This document shows positions 21,729 to 33,112 of a stretch of 64,000 bases of DNA, piece by piece. Positions within the stretch are counted from its first letter, which is position 1, and every line of letters begins with the position of its first letter. The stretch spans positions 1-64,000 of the forward strand of contig NC_033566.1 of the NCBI RefSeq assembly GCF_001680005.1, given 5' to 3'. Source of the stretch: Plasmodium coatneyi. Its lineage: Eukaryota; Apicomplexa; Aconoidasida; Haemosporida; Plasmodiidae. The notes beneath the pieces are model-generated. The model saw only the letters and a list, made by a program, of their open reading frames with translations. It had not been told where the DNA came from and searched no databases. The translations under genes were made by a program, and so were the position numbers.

Positions 21729-23380
21729 TCATCATCATCCAGATGATGATACAAGATGGCAGATGGGTTGTTAGGTGGTAGATGCCTCGTTAGGTTGGTA
21801 GGATGGAAGGGTAGTGCTAGGGGTGGAAGGAAGAAAGGATCATTGTTAGAGGTAGAAAAAAGGTTGTTAGGGTGGTGGTAGGTGGAAGGAAGGAAAGTTG
21901 TTATGGGTGGTGGTAGGGTGGAAGGAAAGGTTGCTTAGGGATGTTAGAATGATGTTGTTAGGGGTGTTAGAAGGAAGGTTGCGTTAGGTTGTTGGTGGAA
22001 GGAAGATTGTTAGGGGTGGTGGTAGGTCGTGGTAAGAACGTTGTTTGGCTGGTGGAAGGAAGGTTCTTAGATGGAAGCTGTGCAGCGGGGTGCAGATTTG
22101 GGTGTTAGCGGTGGAAGGAGAAGGTTGCTAATTTTTTTTTTTTTTGAAGAAAAAAAAGAAAAGGCATATCGAATAGAAGAAAATGAAAAAAAAAAAAAGA
22201 AGAAAGAAACAAACAAACAACAAAAAAAAAAAAAGAAGGAAGAAATGTGTGCACGATGGTGCACTTAGCGGTTCTAGGTGAATTACTAGAGTTAAAGGTA
22301 GGACGGCTGTTAGGGGATGTGTACAGAATGGTGCACCTAAGGACGAGTGTTAGAGGTGAAAAAAGGAACGTAACTTCCTTTAGGGAGAAAAAAAAAAAAG
22401 AAAAAAGAAGAAAAATAAAGAAAAAAAAAGAAAAAAAAAGAAAAAAAAAAAAAAGGGAAGGTTGTGTTAGGTGGTTGGAAGGAAGGTTCTTAGGTTAGAG
22501 GGAAGGAGGAAGGAAGTATGCTGAGGAATGTGTCAGTGGGGTGCACTTAGGGGAAAGGTGTTGAAGAAATTATGATCGAAGGTGCATCTATGGTAGTATG
22601 TTCGGGGAAGTATGCATGGTGGAAGTAAGGGTTGTTAGGTGGTAGGTGTGCAGAGGGGTGCACTTAGGGGTAGTAGGTGTAAGGAATGCTTAAAGGAAGG
22701 ACGGTTGTTAGGGGTGGAAAGAAGATTATTAGGGTGGTGGTAGGTTGGAAGGAAGGTTGTTATGGTGGTTGTAGGATGGTAGGTGGAAGGAAGGTGTGCA
22801 GATGTGTGCACTTAGGGGGTGTTAGGGGCGGATGGAAGGGATGTTAGTTTATTGAGGGTGGTAGAATGAAGTGGTGTAGGGATGTAGAGGTAGGGTGTAA
22901 GGGTATTAGAGTGAAGGATTTTAGGTGTGTTAGAATGATGATGTTAGGGGTGGCAGGTGGAAGGAAGGTCACTTCCTTTAGGGAGGGGTACACGCGAAGG
23001 GTGTATTAAGAAAAAAAGAAAAAAAAAAAAAAGAAAAAAGAAGGAAGGAAGAGGTATAAAAAAGGAAGGTTTAGGTAAAAAAAAGAAGAGAAAGAAAGGT
23101 GTAAAAAAGGAAGATTTAAAAAGAAAGAAAAGTGCAAAGAAGGAAGGAAAGAAAGAAGAAGGAAGGTGTAAAGAAGAAAGGTGTAAAGAAGGAAGGAAAG
23201 AAAGAAGAAGGAAGGTTTAAAAGTGTAAAGAAGGAAGGAAAGGAGGGTGTATGGAGGGAAGGTTTAAGGTGTAAAGAAGGAAGGTCTAAGGAGGAAAGGA
23301 AAGAAGGTTTAAGTTGCAAATAAGTTAGGTTTAAGGAAGAGAAAGAAGAAGATTTAATTAGGGAAGAGAAAATTGACAAC
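21729..23380. repeat. TTAGGG-like / GGAAGG repeat field upstream of SICAvar-1
   Basis: Degenerate G-rich repeats on the plus strand: (G)GTTGTTAGGGTGGTGGTAGGTGGAAGGAAG up to about 22990, then purine-rich GGAAGGTTTAAGGTGTAAAGAA units to about 23340. The first part resembles degenerate telomere repeats (TTAGGG). Related tracts precede SICAvar-2 (50090-51700), and blocks at 22071 and 22886-23010 are directly homologous to blocks at 51108 and 51186-51330. Open frames here are Lys/Glu/Arg low complexity and not genes. Confidence 0.8.
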
Positions 23381-26125
23381 ATGAGCAAGGAAAAATTATT
23401 AAGTGATCTAATACATAGGTGGATAGTGAAAAAGGATAAGTGGATTGAGGGGGAAGTTAATGTAATAAGGAAAAAGTGAATTACAGAAGGAGGAGCAAAT
23501 GCGTGTATAAATATAAATGTGTGGGTTGATCCCAAGGGGAAGGGGAGACTTCTTTGAATAGAGCGCGTATATACATGGGACCCTCGCTGTTTACTCATTC
23601 AATCTTTGCAGAAAGGAATATGGGATGACCTGGAGACAATATTTAATAACCTCCTAGAGACTCTTAAGGGGGAGCAACGGATGATAGCAACAATGTGCGA
23701 AACAGGAATGAATAGTAACTTCGAGAACATAGAACGATGGGGTAAGCCAGAAAAGGAGTTATGCAAAGCGATGTTAAAAGTGATGTTGTACACCAATGGA
23801 CTAACGCAAGATTTCGGAGGAAGAAAGGGTGTGAGAGAGGAAGACGATGTAGCTACTTATTTTAGGTGCTTAATTGGGACTATTACATTAGTAGAGTTGT
23901 ATAAGGAACATTGCTTATTTGATAAAGTGATTGAACATGTGTCAGGAGTAGTGGGGGGAGGGTTGGTACTTGCTGGCGGGGGGAGGACTGATAGTCTTTG
24001 TAAGGGTATAGATCTGAAAATAACGAGAATGGGGGGTCAATTAATCGGCAAGACTATAAAAGATTGGGTGCAGAATGAAATAAAGGAGGGAGATAGTGTA
24101 AAGAGGAAGAATAGGGTGCAGAAGTATGCAGACGTTATGAACCAAGGAAAAAATTGTGATGGAAATGAAGCTGGAAGAAGCGGTAGGAAAGAATCTGAAG
24201 GGAATGGCGACAGTAATGAAGGAGATGAGGAAAGAAGAAAATAGACGCAATAAAGGAAATAATGGAGAATGAAGATTTTATATCACCGAAAGGTGCAGAA
24301 GAAGTAATGAGAAAAGTGCAGGATGAGGAAATAACGGATGACGAGCACCTGGAAGAGAACGTCCATGCCAAAATTGAGGAAGAGAAACTGAAGGAAGAAG
24401 AGGAGGAAGAAGAGGAGGAAGAAGAGGAGGAAGAAGAGGAGGAAGAAGAGGAGGAAGAAGAGGAGAAAGAAGAGGAGAAAGAAGAGGAGAAAGAAGAGGA
24501 GAAAGAAGAGGAGAAAGAAGAGGACGGAGAAGCATCTGAAGAAGAACCACGGTCGGACGACACTGCTCAAGCAGAGGACCCAGGTAAGGATACAGCATCT
24601 TCTTCCTGATATTGTCCTTGGTCCAGATCTTCTCCGTATGGATAATGACCATATTGTGTACCATAACAGTTGGTGACGACTCAGCTGATGGTCCTACAAA
24701 TGTTAAAATGGTTGGTCCTTCAGGTGTCATTACAGTTATTGATATTTAAAGCATCCCCTTTCTCCTGATCCTCCCTCTCAACAGATCAGAATCCTCAAGA
24801 TTCACAGAAATCTAAGCAGGATGTTCAGCCGGTTGTCCCTGAGGCACCTCAATCTCCAGGTATGAATAATAAGGGTGGGAATAAAGAAAAAAGAAAAGAA
24901 GTGTTCCCTTCCTTCCCCCTTCTAAGGAAGGACCTTTCCTTTCCCTTCCTCAAAAAGGAAGGCAATGTTCCTTCCTTTCTTCCCAAAGAGAAGTAATGTT
25001 GTTCCTTCACTTTTCCTTCACTCCTACCCTCTCCTTCCTAAGGAAGAGAAGTGAAGTGAATTCTTCCATCTTAATTCCCTTCCTTTCTTCCTTTCATTCT
25101 ACCTTCCTTTCCACAAATCACCCAACAACCCTTCCTACCACCACCCTAACAACCTTCCTTCCTTCCACCACCCTAACACAACCTTCCTTCCACCCTACCA
25201 CCATCTTAACGACCTTCAGGAGTAAGTGCGTGCACCCAGGAAGGGTACACCTACAACAACTTAGGGTCATACTATCGCACTACATTATATGGAAACAACA
25301 CTTGCACCCTTCCATTTTCTTCCTTTCCCCGCACTACTTCAGGTTCAGAAGCTGCTCCTGCTGCCCAACTCGGTCACCGGATAAACCAGCCTAATATTAC
25401 TTCATACCTCCCCCTTGCTCCTGCCGTGCTTGGTATTTCTATTATGAGCTACTTGCTATGGAAGGTAAGTAAAAAAAACACTAATACAAGAAAAAAGAAA
25501 GAAAAAAAAAAAAAAAAAAAAAAGAAAATTAAGGTGAATGAATTAGTTGGGTGTGTTTGTAGGATTTTGCATTTTAGGGTGTGTGTGTGTGTAGGATTTC
25601 ACACTTTTGGCTTGAAGTGGTAATTACTCTTGCGTGAACAAACATTTCACACCCCTATTAATGAAACATTTTTTTCCCTTTTTTTTTTTTTTTTTTTTTT
25701 TTGTTCAGTACTTTAGAATGCTTCGTAAAACAAGAAAACGTTACAGAAGAGCTCATCAAGGACGTGGTCCATCCTTAGAACAGCAGACTGTTGACCATGT
25801 GGACGACCAAGATGACGGTCCACATGCATATACCTTAGTCAAGGAACGAAGACATCCTCGTTCTACGCCAATAAAAAGGAGGAAAACACGGGGCGTTGAT
25901 CGTCTTGCTGGTCGTCGTGGTGTACGTCACCGCATGATTATTGATATTCATTTAGAAGTCTTAGACGAATGTCAAAAGGGGGACACCAAACTGGCACAGG
26001 AATACTTTTTTGAAATTTTGGTTAAAGAATTTATGGGAAGCGAATTCATAAAAGAAGACTTTGTTCCTAAGGAACAAGTTCCAAGTTCAGATTTCGGGTT
26101 TAGGGAAGGAAGACTTTGTTCCTAA
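23381..26125 (+). pseudogene. SICAvar: SICAvar-1, short SICA antigen gene with frame breaks
   Basis: Candidate exons: 23381-23461 (MSKEKLLSDLIHRWIVKKDK..., donor GTAATA), 23612-24583, 24785-24859, 25343-25464 (membrane segment LGISIMSYLLWK) and 25709-26125 (cytoplasmic domain opening YFRMLRKTRKRYRRAHQ). The last exon carries IDIHLEVLDECQKGD, the hallmark of the SICA C-terminal domain. Phases match across every junction. Within 23612-24583 the frame must change twice, at the A-run 24148-24153 and near 24235-24244, before the Glu-rich stretch (24370-24530). The tail also ends early in GRLCS by a further shift. The short exon set resembles the small (type II) SICAvar class. It was a membrane protein for the infected-cell surface. 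Decay is likely, though homopolymer sequencing errors could explain the two mid-exon shifts. Confidence 0.8.
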
Positions 26126-26930
26126 GGAAGATGTCCCTAAGGAACAGGTTCCAAGTTGAGATTCCGGGTTTAGGAAGAAGACTTTATTCCTACAGAAGAT
26201 ATTCGAAAGAAAGGAGTTCCTAATGAAGATATTCTTAGGGAAGTTATTCCTAAGGAACAGGTTCCAAGTTCATATTCCGGGTTTTAGGGAGGAAGACTTT
26301 GTTCCTAAGGAATGTGTTCCTAAGTAACGTGTTCCTATGGTAGGGGTTCCAAGTTCTGATTCCGGGTTTAGGGTGTAGTAAATATTTTACTTTTTTTTTC
26401 TTTTTTTTGTATGGAAGTGTTTAGATGTTCATGTGTAATTACTATATATGCGGAGAAAAAAAAAAATTTTTTTTTCACTTTATTTTGTTTTTTTTGGTAA
26501 AATGCTTTTTTTATTGCAGATTAAGAAATACTTATTCATTTTGTTACAAAAATTTTGATTTCATAAATTTTCTTTCTGTTTTTTAAAATAAATAATTTTT
26601 CAAAAAGGTCAGGAACTTTTTCCGTATCCGCGCCCCTTTTTGGAAGTACCTTATGTCAAGTTGTCATTTAAACATACAAATGTACGAAGGAAAAAAAGGA
26701 ATGAAATATGAAGAAAAGACGGAAGGAAAAAATAAAGAAGGAAAAAAAATAATAAAAGAAGGAAAGGAAAAAAAAAGAAGGAATAGGGGAAGGAAGTGAA
26801 AGTGCCATTGTGTTTCTTACATTTGTATGAACTCTGTGCTGTTATTTATGTTCGTCCCTTCCTTCCTACGAAGGGGGCCAGGAAGGAAACATTCCCCCTT
26901 CCCTTCCCCATCCAGGTTACATTGTAGGTG
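26126..26930. other. SICAvar-1 tail remnant and spacer
   Basis: 26126-26378 keeps out-of-frame copies of the SICA tail repeat (nucleotide motif GGTTCCAAGTTCAGATTCCGGGTTTAGGG) and finishes with GGGTTTAGGGTGTAG. In the family frame that reads GFRV-stop, the expected ancestral end at 26376-26378. Beyond it is AT-rich DNA with A and T runs and GGAAGG tracts, 3' flank of both SICAvar-1 and KIR-8. No gene seen. Confidence 0.7.
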
Positions 26931-28321
26931 TTACATGCGACTGTAGCCTACATTGTTCCTGTGACTCGGTCCATTATTTATTCTTCCTCTGGATTGTCTT
27001 GTGTTGTATGTCGAAGAGCGTACCGTAGAATTTCCTCCTGATAAATCACCTATTGTGGAACCTTCAGTTGCTGAATCGTACGTTGAGGTGTCTTCTGTGA
27101 GTACATCAAATTCATTCCTTGTGAACCTTTTATTTCTTGCTCTTCTTCCTCCTCCAGAAGTGTGGTTACCAAACCAAGAAGACCATGGTTTATACTGAAG
27201 GGAAGGAAGGTTGTTAGGGTGGTGGTAGGTGGGTTGTTAGGTGGTAGGGTGATCGATGGACGGAAGGGTTGTTAGAGTGGTGGTTGGTGGTAGAAAGAGA
27301 TACTATTACTTATATTATTTCGCTCTTTAATTGTGAGTGTTATTTTACCTTATATAATAAGAAGGGAGCGACTGTCATTCCAAGTGTGCCAAAGATGGAG
27401 GTGATGGAAGAGGTGATGGTGGCATTGCGAACAGCCTTGTCTTTTTCTTGCAACAATTTTGATGTTTGCGAATTCAGTAATTCCGCATTCACGGAAGAGC
27501 ATGACTCATGTTCTTCTTCTGTAGCTTTTGGCTTAGATGTTAATGTAGATTGCAATGTTGATAGTTTCATTTGAATTAGCGTATTATTTTCATTCCAGAA
27601 ACCTTTGCAATATTTATCAGGATATAACGTACAGAGTGCACCCAGAGCATTATATGCTGCATCAACTTTCTTCAAGTACTGGGTATATGTCTGATGGCAG
27701 ATAGTTTTACAACTCTGTACTTGCCCTTCTATAGTTCCGCTGTCATAATGGAAGTCATATAATTTCTTCATTAAATCGAACAGCAGTTTGTCAACACCTT
27801 CGTAATTAACCTTACAGTTACCTTCGTAAGAAGTTTCTTGTAGTGCCGAGAAAATTTTTTCTACGAATTCTTTTAATTTCTCATTACTTTGATTCTTGAA
27901 GAATAAATCTCCCAACCAATAATAAAAGAAAGTACAACGTTGAATTTCAGAGCTTCCACCTGTTTTGTCGTTACGTGCATAACAATAGGCATGCAAAATT
28001 TGATCCTTTGAACCAATGGTGTCGGGGTAATTACTCCTCAGTGTACTCTCTAATTGAGTCCCTAATGAAACGGTCTGTCCACTAAGGAAGGTACATTCAT
28101 TCTCATCGGCCTTTTCGAACTTATCATAAAACTCTTCCTTTGAGGGTAGTTTTCCCTCATCGAGTGGCTGCAAACATAATTAATATAATATATATATATG
28201 TAGACATATATATATACACTCCTTATATTCATTATATTATGTACATGGAAAATTGGCGTATTCTGTACATATTCATGTACCCATATGGAAGGACACATAT
28301 AAGGCGTATTACTGTTGTCAT
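26931..28321 (-). CDS. KIR: KIR-8, KIR-like variant protein (subgroup with KIR-12 and KIR-16)
   Basis: About 363 residues. Exon 1 28313-28321 (MTT, donor GTAATA), exon 2 27349-28167, exon 3 26931-27194, all phase 0. Exon 2 opens PLDEGKLPSKEEFYDKF and has the core CTFFYYWLGDLFFKN. The membrane-proximal part (LLNSQTSKLLQEKDKAVRNA) could be helical, and the membrane segment is SSITSIFGTLGMTVAPFLLYK. The tail opens YKPWSSWFGNHTSGGGRR and ends VGYSRM. KIR-12 and KIR-16 share the YKPW.SWFGNH tail start, the IFGTLGMTV membrane segment or close variants, and a C-rich intron 2 with TTAGGG-like units (27195-27300). Confidence 0.92.
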
Positions 28322-29834
28322 TGTTTATGTGCGCTTTTCAGTGTACGTAATAAAAATTATGCTAAAATTGTTCTTCGTATGTTAATACAGAATATATATT
28401 TAGGCATTTAAGTCGTTCAATAATGATTGTAGTTAATGAGTACGTCACATGTCAAAATTTTTATTTTTTTCCCTGTAACACATATTCATGAATTCCTGCA
28501 TAACGATAATTCTCTATACACATATATGCATGTGAATCTGCAGCAAAATGATTATATGTGCTCATATATATAATTTAAGGGAAGAAATAATATAGGAACA
28601 AATGTTTTCACAGTAATAAAATAAAATAGAACGTGACCGGGGAGGTGAAAGGGGAATGAATTGGGAAGGGAAAGAATAAATTCATCTTGCCCCTATACAT
28701 TCTTTATGCGCTCAGTGTATTTTTATATTTTCATCATATTATTATGTTGTGTTATATGGGACTATTTAAAAGCATCGTTCCTTTCTTTTTTTTTTTTTTA
28801 AACTTAACTTTTATTTTATTCAATTATTGCTTTCATATAGGGAAGGGAGTGTAATATATTATTTTGAAACTGAAATTCTCAGTATGCAATGTTTATTTAT
28901 GCTTAATTGTTATTTCAAAAGGGGGGTTTTCATTAAAAAGTTGTTAACATATAGAGAGTTAATACGTTCATATCACCCTTTTTCCCCCCTTCTTTTTCAT
29001 CTTTCCATATGTGTACATGCAAGCATAATTATTAAAAGGAGAGCGTGAACATTTATAAAATAACTAAGGGAAGTTTATTATAAGGAATTATGTTAATTAC
29101 GGAAGAAGAGGAATATATACATTCCCATAGGAATAACGTCCCTCCGTATATCCCCTTCCTTTCATTTATGACCGTTCAATTATGATAACTTATTCTTTTT
29201 TCCTTACTCCTTTAAGATTGCTCAGTAGTAATAACAATTCCATTTTATTCTCTTCCCCCTTTTTTCTGTTCTTTCCCTTTAAAATTCGGTGGGCATACAC
29301 CGTAAGGGAGTCATTCACATGCATGAAGAATGTGCATATTATTTTATGTGAGCTAACATTCTCCTTCCCCTTTCGCTTTTTTTTTAATTTTATACGATAT
29401 TTTAAAAGTTATACTGCACCACACCACACACCCCATCTTCCACTTTCCTTTGTATAAAATGTTCATTAAATTTTTTTTTTTTTTTTTTCTCTTACAACAA
29501 CGTTTTTTATTTTTGTGTAATTTTTCTATCTTTCTTCATAAATATGAGAACACTTTTTCAAAAATGTCCGTACCCTTTTCTCCTCTTTTTTCATGCTCTT
29601 CTATGTGTACATTTCCTCATTTAGTTATATATACAAATGTAAAACAAACAGAAGGAAGGAAATATGAAGAAAAGAAAGGAAAAAAAGAAGGAACGAAGGA
29701 AAGAAGGAAAAAAAAGGAACAAATGAAAAAAAATAAAAAACATTGGAAGAAAAAAATGTCATTTATGCTTCCTTTCCCTTACACACACTGTTTATAAAAT
29801 TCGTGCTTATTTATGTCCCTAGAGGGAGTGAATA
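28322..29834. other. KIR-8/KIR-9 intergenic region
   Basis: 5' flank of KIR-8. It has a copy of the GTTAAC upstream block at 28930-28973, a copy of the 'GAATGTGCATATTATTTTATGTGAGCTAAC' block at 29326-29356, then T-rich and GGAAGGAAA purine tracts. Open frames at 29182-29457 and 29450-29797 are Phe- or Lys-rich low complexity. Confidence 0.6.
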
Positions 29835-31314
29835 TTACGTGGCATGATATTTTATATTGGTTCTTTGCTTTTGTTGTTGCCTGTGTTGCCGCTCTTGTTG
29901 CGTACTCCTTCTATTATTATTTCCCCTATTCCTTCCGCCACTCCTGCGCCGTCCATCATTATATAAAGTAGAATCATCTGTGGAATCAGCTATACTTCCG
30001 CCGTACGTTGAAGAATTCTCTGTAGAATATAATGTTGTGGAAGTGTCCATTGTTAGTGTATCAAAATCATGTTTGGTAGTGGATCTTTTTTTTCTTGTGT
30101 TATTTCCATTTTTCCCCCCAAAGGTGTTACGTATTACAGGAGGTAGAAGATCATACTGAGAGGGGGGGGGTGATAGGAAAGGAAGGATGGAAATGTATAC
30201 TTCCGTATGCATATACGTACTTACATATACTCCATATATGTATATATGTACATATATACATATATATATATTTTTTTTTTTTCTAATCGTAGGGGAAATA
30301 ATGGTTATGATCATAATTATGTAATTATAATTATGTACTTATAATTATAATTGAAATTATAATGCTAATTGCACTACTTACTTTATATAAAAGGAAAGCT
30401 ACTGCTGGTAATGCCCCTATTCCAAGTACAGAAGATACGATAGGAGCGGCGGTTGCCGATCCGGTGGACACCACTAATGTTGCAGCTTCAACTTCCTTAG
30501 TTTCTGCTTTGGACACATCACATCCTGCTTCGGATGAATGTTGTTGGCAATATGTTTTATATGTGTCCCTGAATTTGGTACAATATGCTCTAGTGGTGGT
30601 GGGACCATCACCACTAATATCACCTTCGACCAACCACCTACGACATTGTTCCTTCACTTCGGAGGCAGAAGGAACTTTAGGGGAAGTTTCTCGGCCTCCT
30701 TGTTTATAATAGTCCCCATCGCAAGATTGATAATACTTCTGTAGTGTCTCCTGTTTTGGTTCATAGTCTTGACTATGGTCGAATTTTATTTTTTCCTGAG
30801 AGAAGTTCTCCCAGCTATTATGATGGGTTAAGGGGTTACATTTACATTCATTTTCACGGAGAACTTCTTTCAGCGCTTCGTAAAATTCTTGCATGGTTTG
30901 TGACAACACTTTTCGCGTATGGTCTCCATTTACATTAACCTTATTTCCCAACCAATAATAAAACCAAGAACAAATTATATCATCGGATGGATGAGTCTCC
31001 TTTATTTTGGATACTAACTTCCAAGCACTTATAGTGGTAGCAGCGTAATGTTGAATATTGATATATGTACCTAACTTGCTTTTTAATTGTGTTTCAGAAG
31101 CGTCTCCACTTTTGACAAAGGTTCCTCCGCTGTCCAACATGTCATAGATCCAACCTGAATATAGAACAGGTATCACTCCTTCCATCTGTAAATGTGAAAT
31201 TACAACATGTACTTGTATATATATGGATATACCTATATATATATATACGATGTATGTATATGTTCACAGCACAGATGAGGAACTAATTCACACTATTACA
31301 TCATCTGGTGCCAT
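29835..31314 (-). CDS. KIR: KIR-9, divergent KIR-like variant protein
   Basis: About 379 residues. Exon 1 31300-31314 (MAPDD, donor GTAATA), exon 2 30382-31185, exon 3 29835-30155, all phase 0. Exon 2 lacks the LPS start motif (MEGVIPVLYSGWIYDML) but keeps the core CSWFYYWLGNKVN. The second half is unusually Cys-rich, with the order YYQSCDGDYYKQ..., EQCRRWL, AYCTKF, TYCQQ and GCD. Membrane segment: IVSSVLGIGALPAVAFLLYK. The tail opens YDLLPPVIRNTFGGKNGNN, has a Gln-rich end and closes NIKYHAT, nearly the same as KIR-14 over the last 40 bases. The missing LPS motif makes this an outlier, not a broken copy. Confidence 0.88.
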
Positions 31315-33112
31315 GATTTATGGTTCATATATATTCTTGTTTATATATATGGTGAATTTATATTAATGCATTTTCATTCGTGCATGTGGGCACATACGTT
31401 TAGTATAAAAAAAAAGGAAGGGTGGTGGTTGGAAGTGAATATAAAAAAAATTTTGCTTGCTTCCTTCCTTTTATTATATTTACCACTTCATTTCTCAAAC
31501 AAATGACAATACACATATATATACACAATTGTGAATCCAAAATTATTACATATGTACATAGCTAATACAAAGTAAGACTATGTGCGCCAAGGAATCTCTC
31601 TTAATAAACAAAAAAAAAAAAAAAAAAATGGAAGGAACAACATAAATTCTCCTTATATACTTCTTCCTTCATGTATTGTACATTAATTCTTTGTTCAGGT
31701 ACTCTTTTCCTTATATACATTCACAAGCTTCTGTTACTGTGTATATATATATATATAAGAAACCAATTTCATTTAATGAACATTTTCAACATGCACCACT
31801 TATTAACGCATGTTCTATTGTTATTAATGCATTATTCAAAGTTATAAACCACCACAATATACTTTTCCAATGGATGCAAAGCACTCTCTTCCACTTTTGT
31901 ATATACACATTTATCAATATTCTATGGGGGAATCGTAGATCCCATGGAATGAAATGAAAAGAAGTGTAGTATAAAGATTTATATACATTTGCACATTCAG
32001 TATAAAAAGGAATGGATGTAACTTCCCTTCATCATATTTTCTATAGAATACTCTTTTCTGTTTATGATGGATTCGTAGAAATACTTTTCTCTTTGCTCTT
32101 TTTCCCCCTTCTTTTGAGCAGGAGGAAGGAAAATTTTTGAGTGGGAGAAAAATTTTTTCATCGAATGTTGTGCACTTTTTTTGTTTTTTCTCATTTTTTT
32201 TGCATGCTCAAATTGATGTTATTATTTAAAAGGGGGATGGTTGTTATTAAAATATTGTTAACGTACATATATTGTACAGTTTGTTCATATGTAGGAGAGA
32301 GCATGCATTCTACTCCTCCCTTCGCCTCCTCTTCCGTTGAATGTGCGTACATTCACTATTCGTATTTATTGAAATATCTCAAATTTATTGGAGCTAAAGT
32401 AACCATGCACATGACACATGAAACATGGAAGAAGGAAGGGAATGGAAGGGAGAAAAAAGCGATTTTTTTTTTTTTTTTTTTTAACTGATTTATATTCACT
32501 CTTGTATCTGAAGACTTATGAAAGAAACAAAATAAAAACAATACAAGAACAAAAAAATTTTTTGGAGTGCAAATATGCAAACACATGCACATATGCATAA
32601 CATTTCATTTATAATTTTTTTTAATGCTTAAACTGTATTTATAATTTTTTTAAGTACTCAAAATATGTGAGCATAATTTTCTACTCTTCCTTTCATTTAT
32701 TACACCGTTAGAAGAAGAGGCGACATATAATTGAAGGGGGCGACACATATATAATGAGAGAGAAAAAAAGTGCTCACATTAATTTTTTTTTTTTTTTATC
32801 TCTGTATATAAAAAAAAAAGAATACCAACCACTACAACTAATTCTGTAATAGTAGAATTATGCGCTAAAATGAGGTACTTTTTTGGTCATTATTTTGAAT
32901 TCATATATATTTTTATATATGTATGTATTATTATACATTCTAATTCTTTCTTCATTTTAAAATATATATATGTAACACACACTCCAAAAAGAAGGAAGTA
33001 AACAAAAAAAGAACCACAAATGACGGCAACAGACCTGATGTGTGTGTTGTTTGTACATGGTAACTTTTATTAAGGGTGTTACATGTTACATGTTACATTC
33101 TCGCTATGAATG
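31315..33112. other. KIR-9/KIR-10 intergenic region
   Basis: AT-rich 5' flank of KIR-9 with homopolymers (31611-31628, 32464-32482, 32786-32799) and a clear copy of the GTTAAC upstream block at 32241-32292 (TTGTTATTAAAATATTGTTAACG followed by GTACAGTTTGTTCATATG). No gene is supported. Confidence 0.6.

Noticed and set aside
22067..23600. Lys/Glu-rich plus-strand and Ser/Phe-rich minus-strand open frames in the purine repeat field
   Set aside because: Low-complexity purine repeats keep frames open. Only 23381-23461 fits a splice-supported SICAvar exon.
24135..24730. Long open frames on the minus strand rich in Ser or Leu/Pro opposite SICAvar-1
   Set aside because: They are antisense shadows of the GAGGAAGAA Glu-repeat, which is open in several frames. 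They have no splice context or family resemblance.
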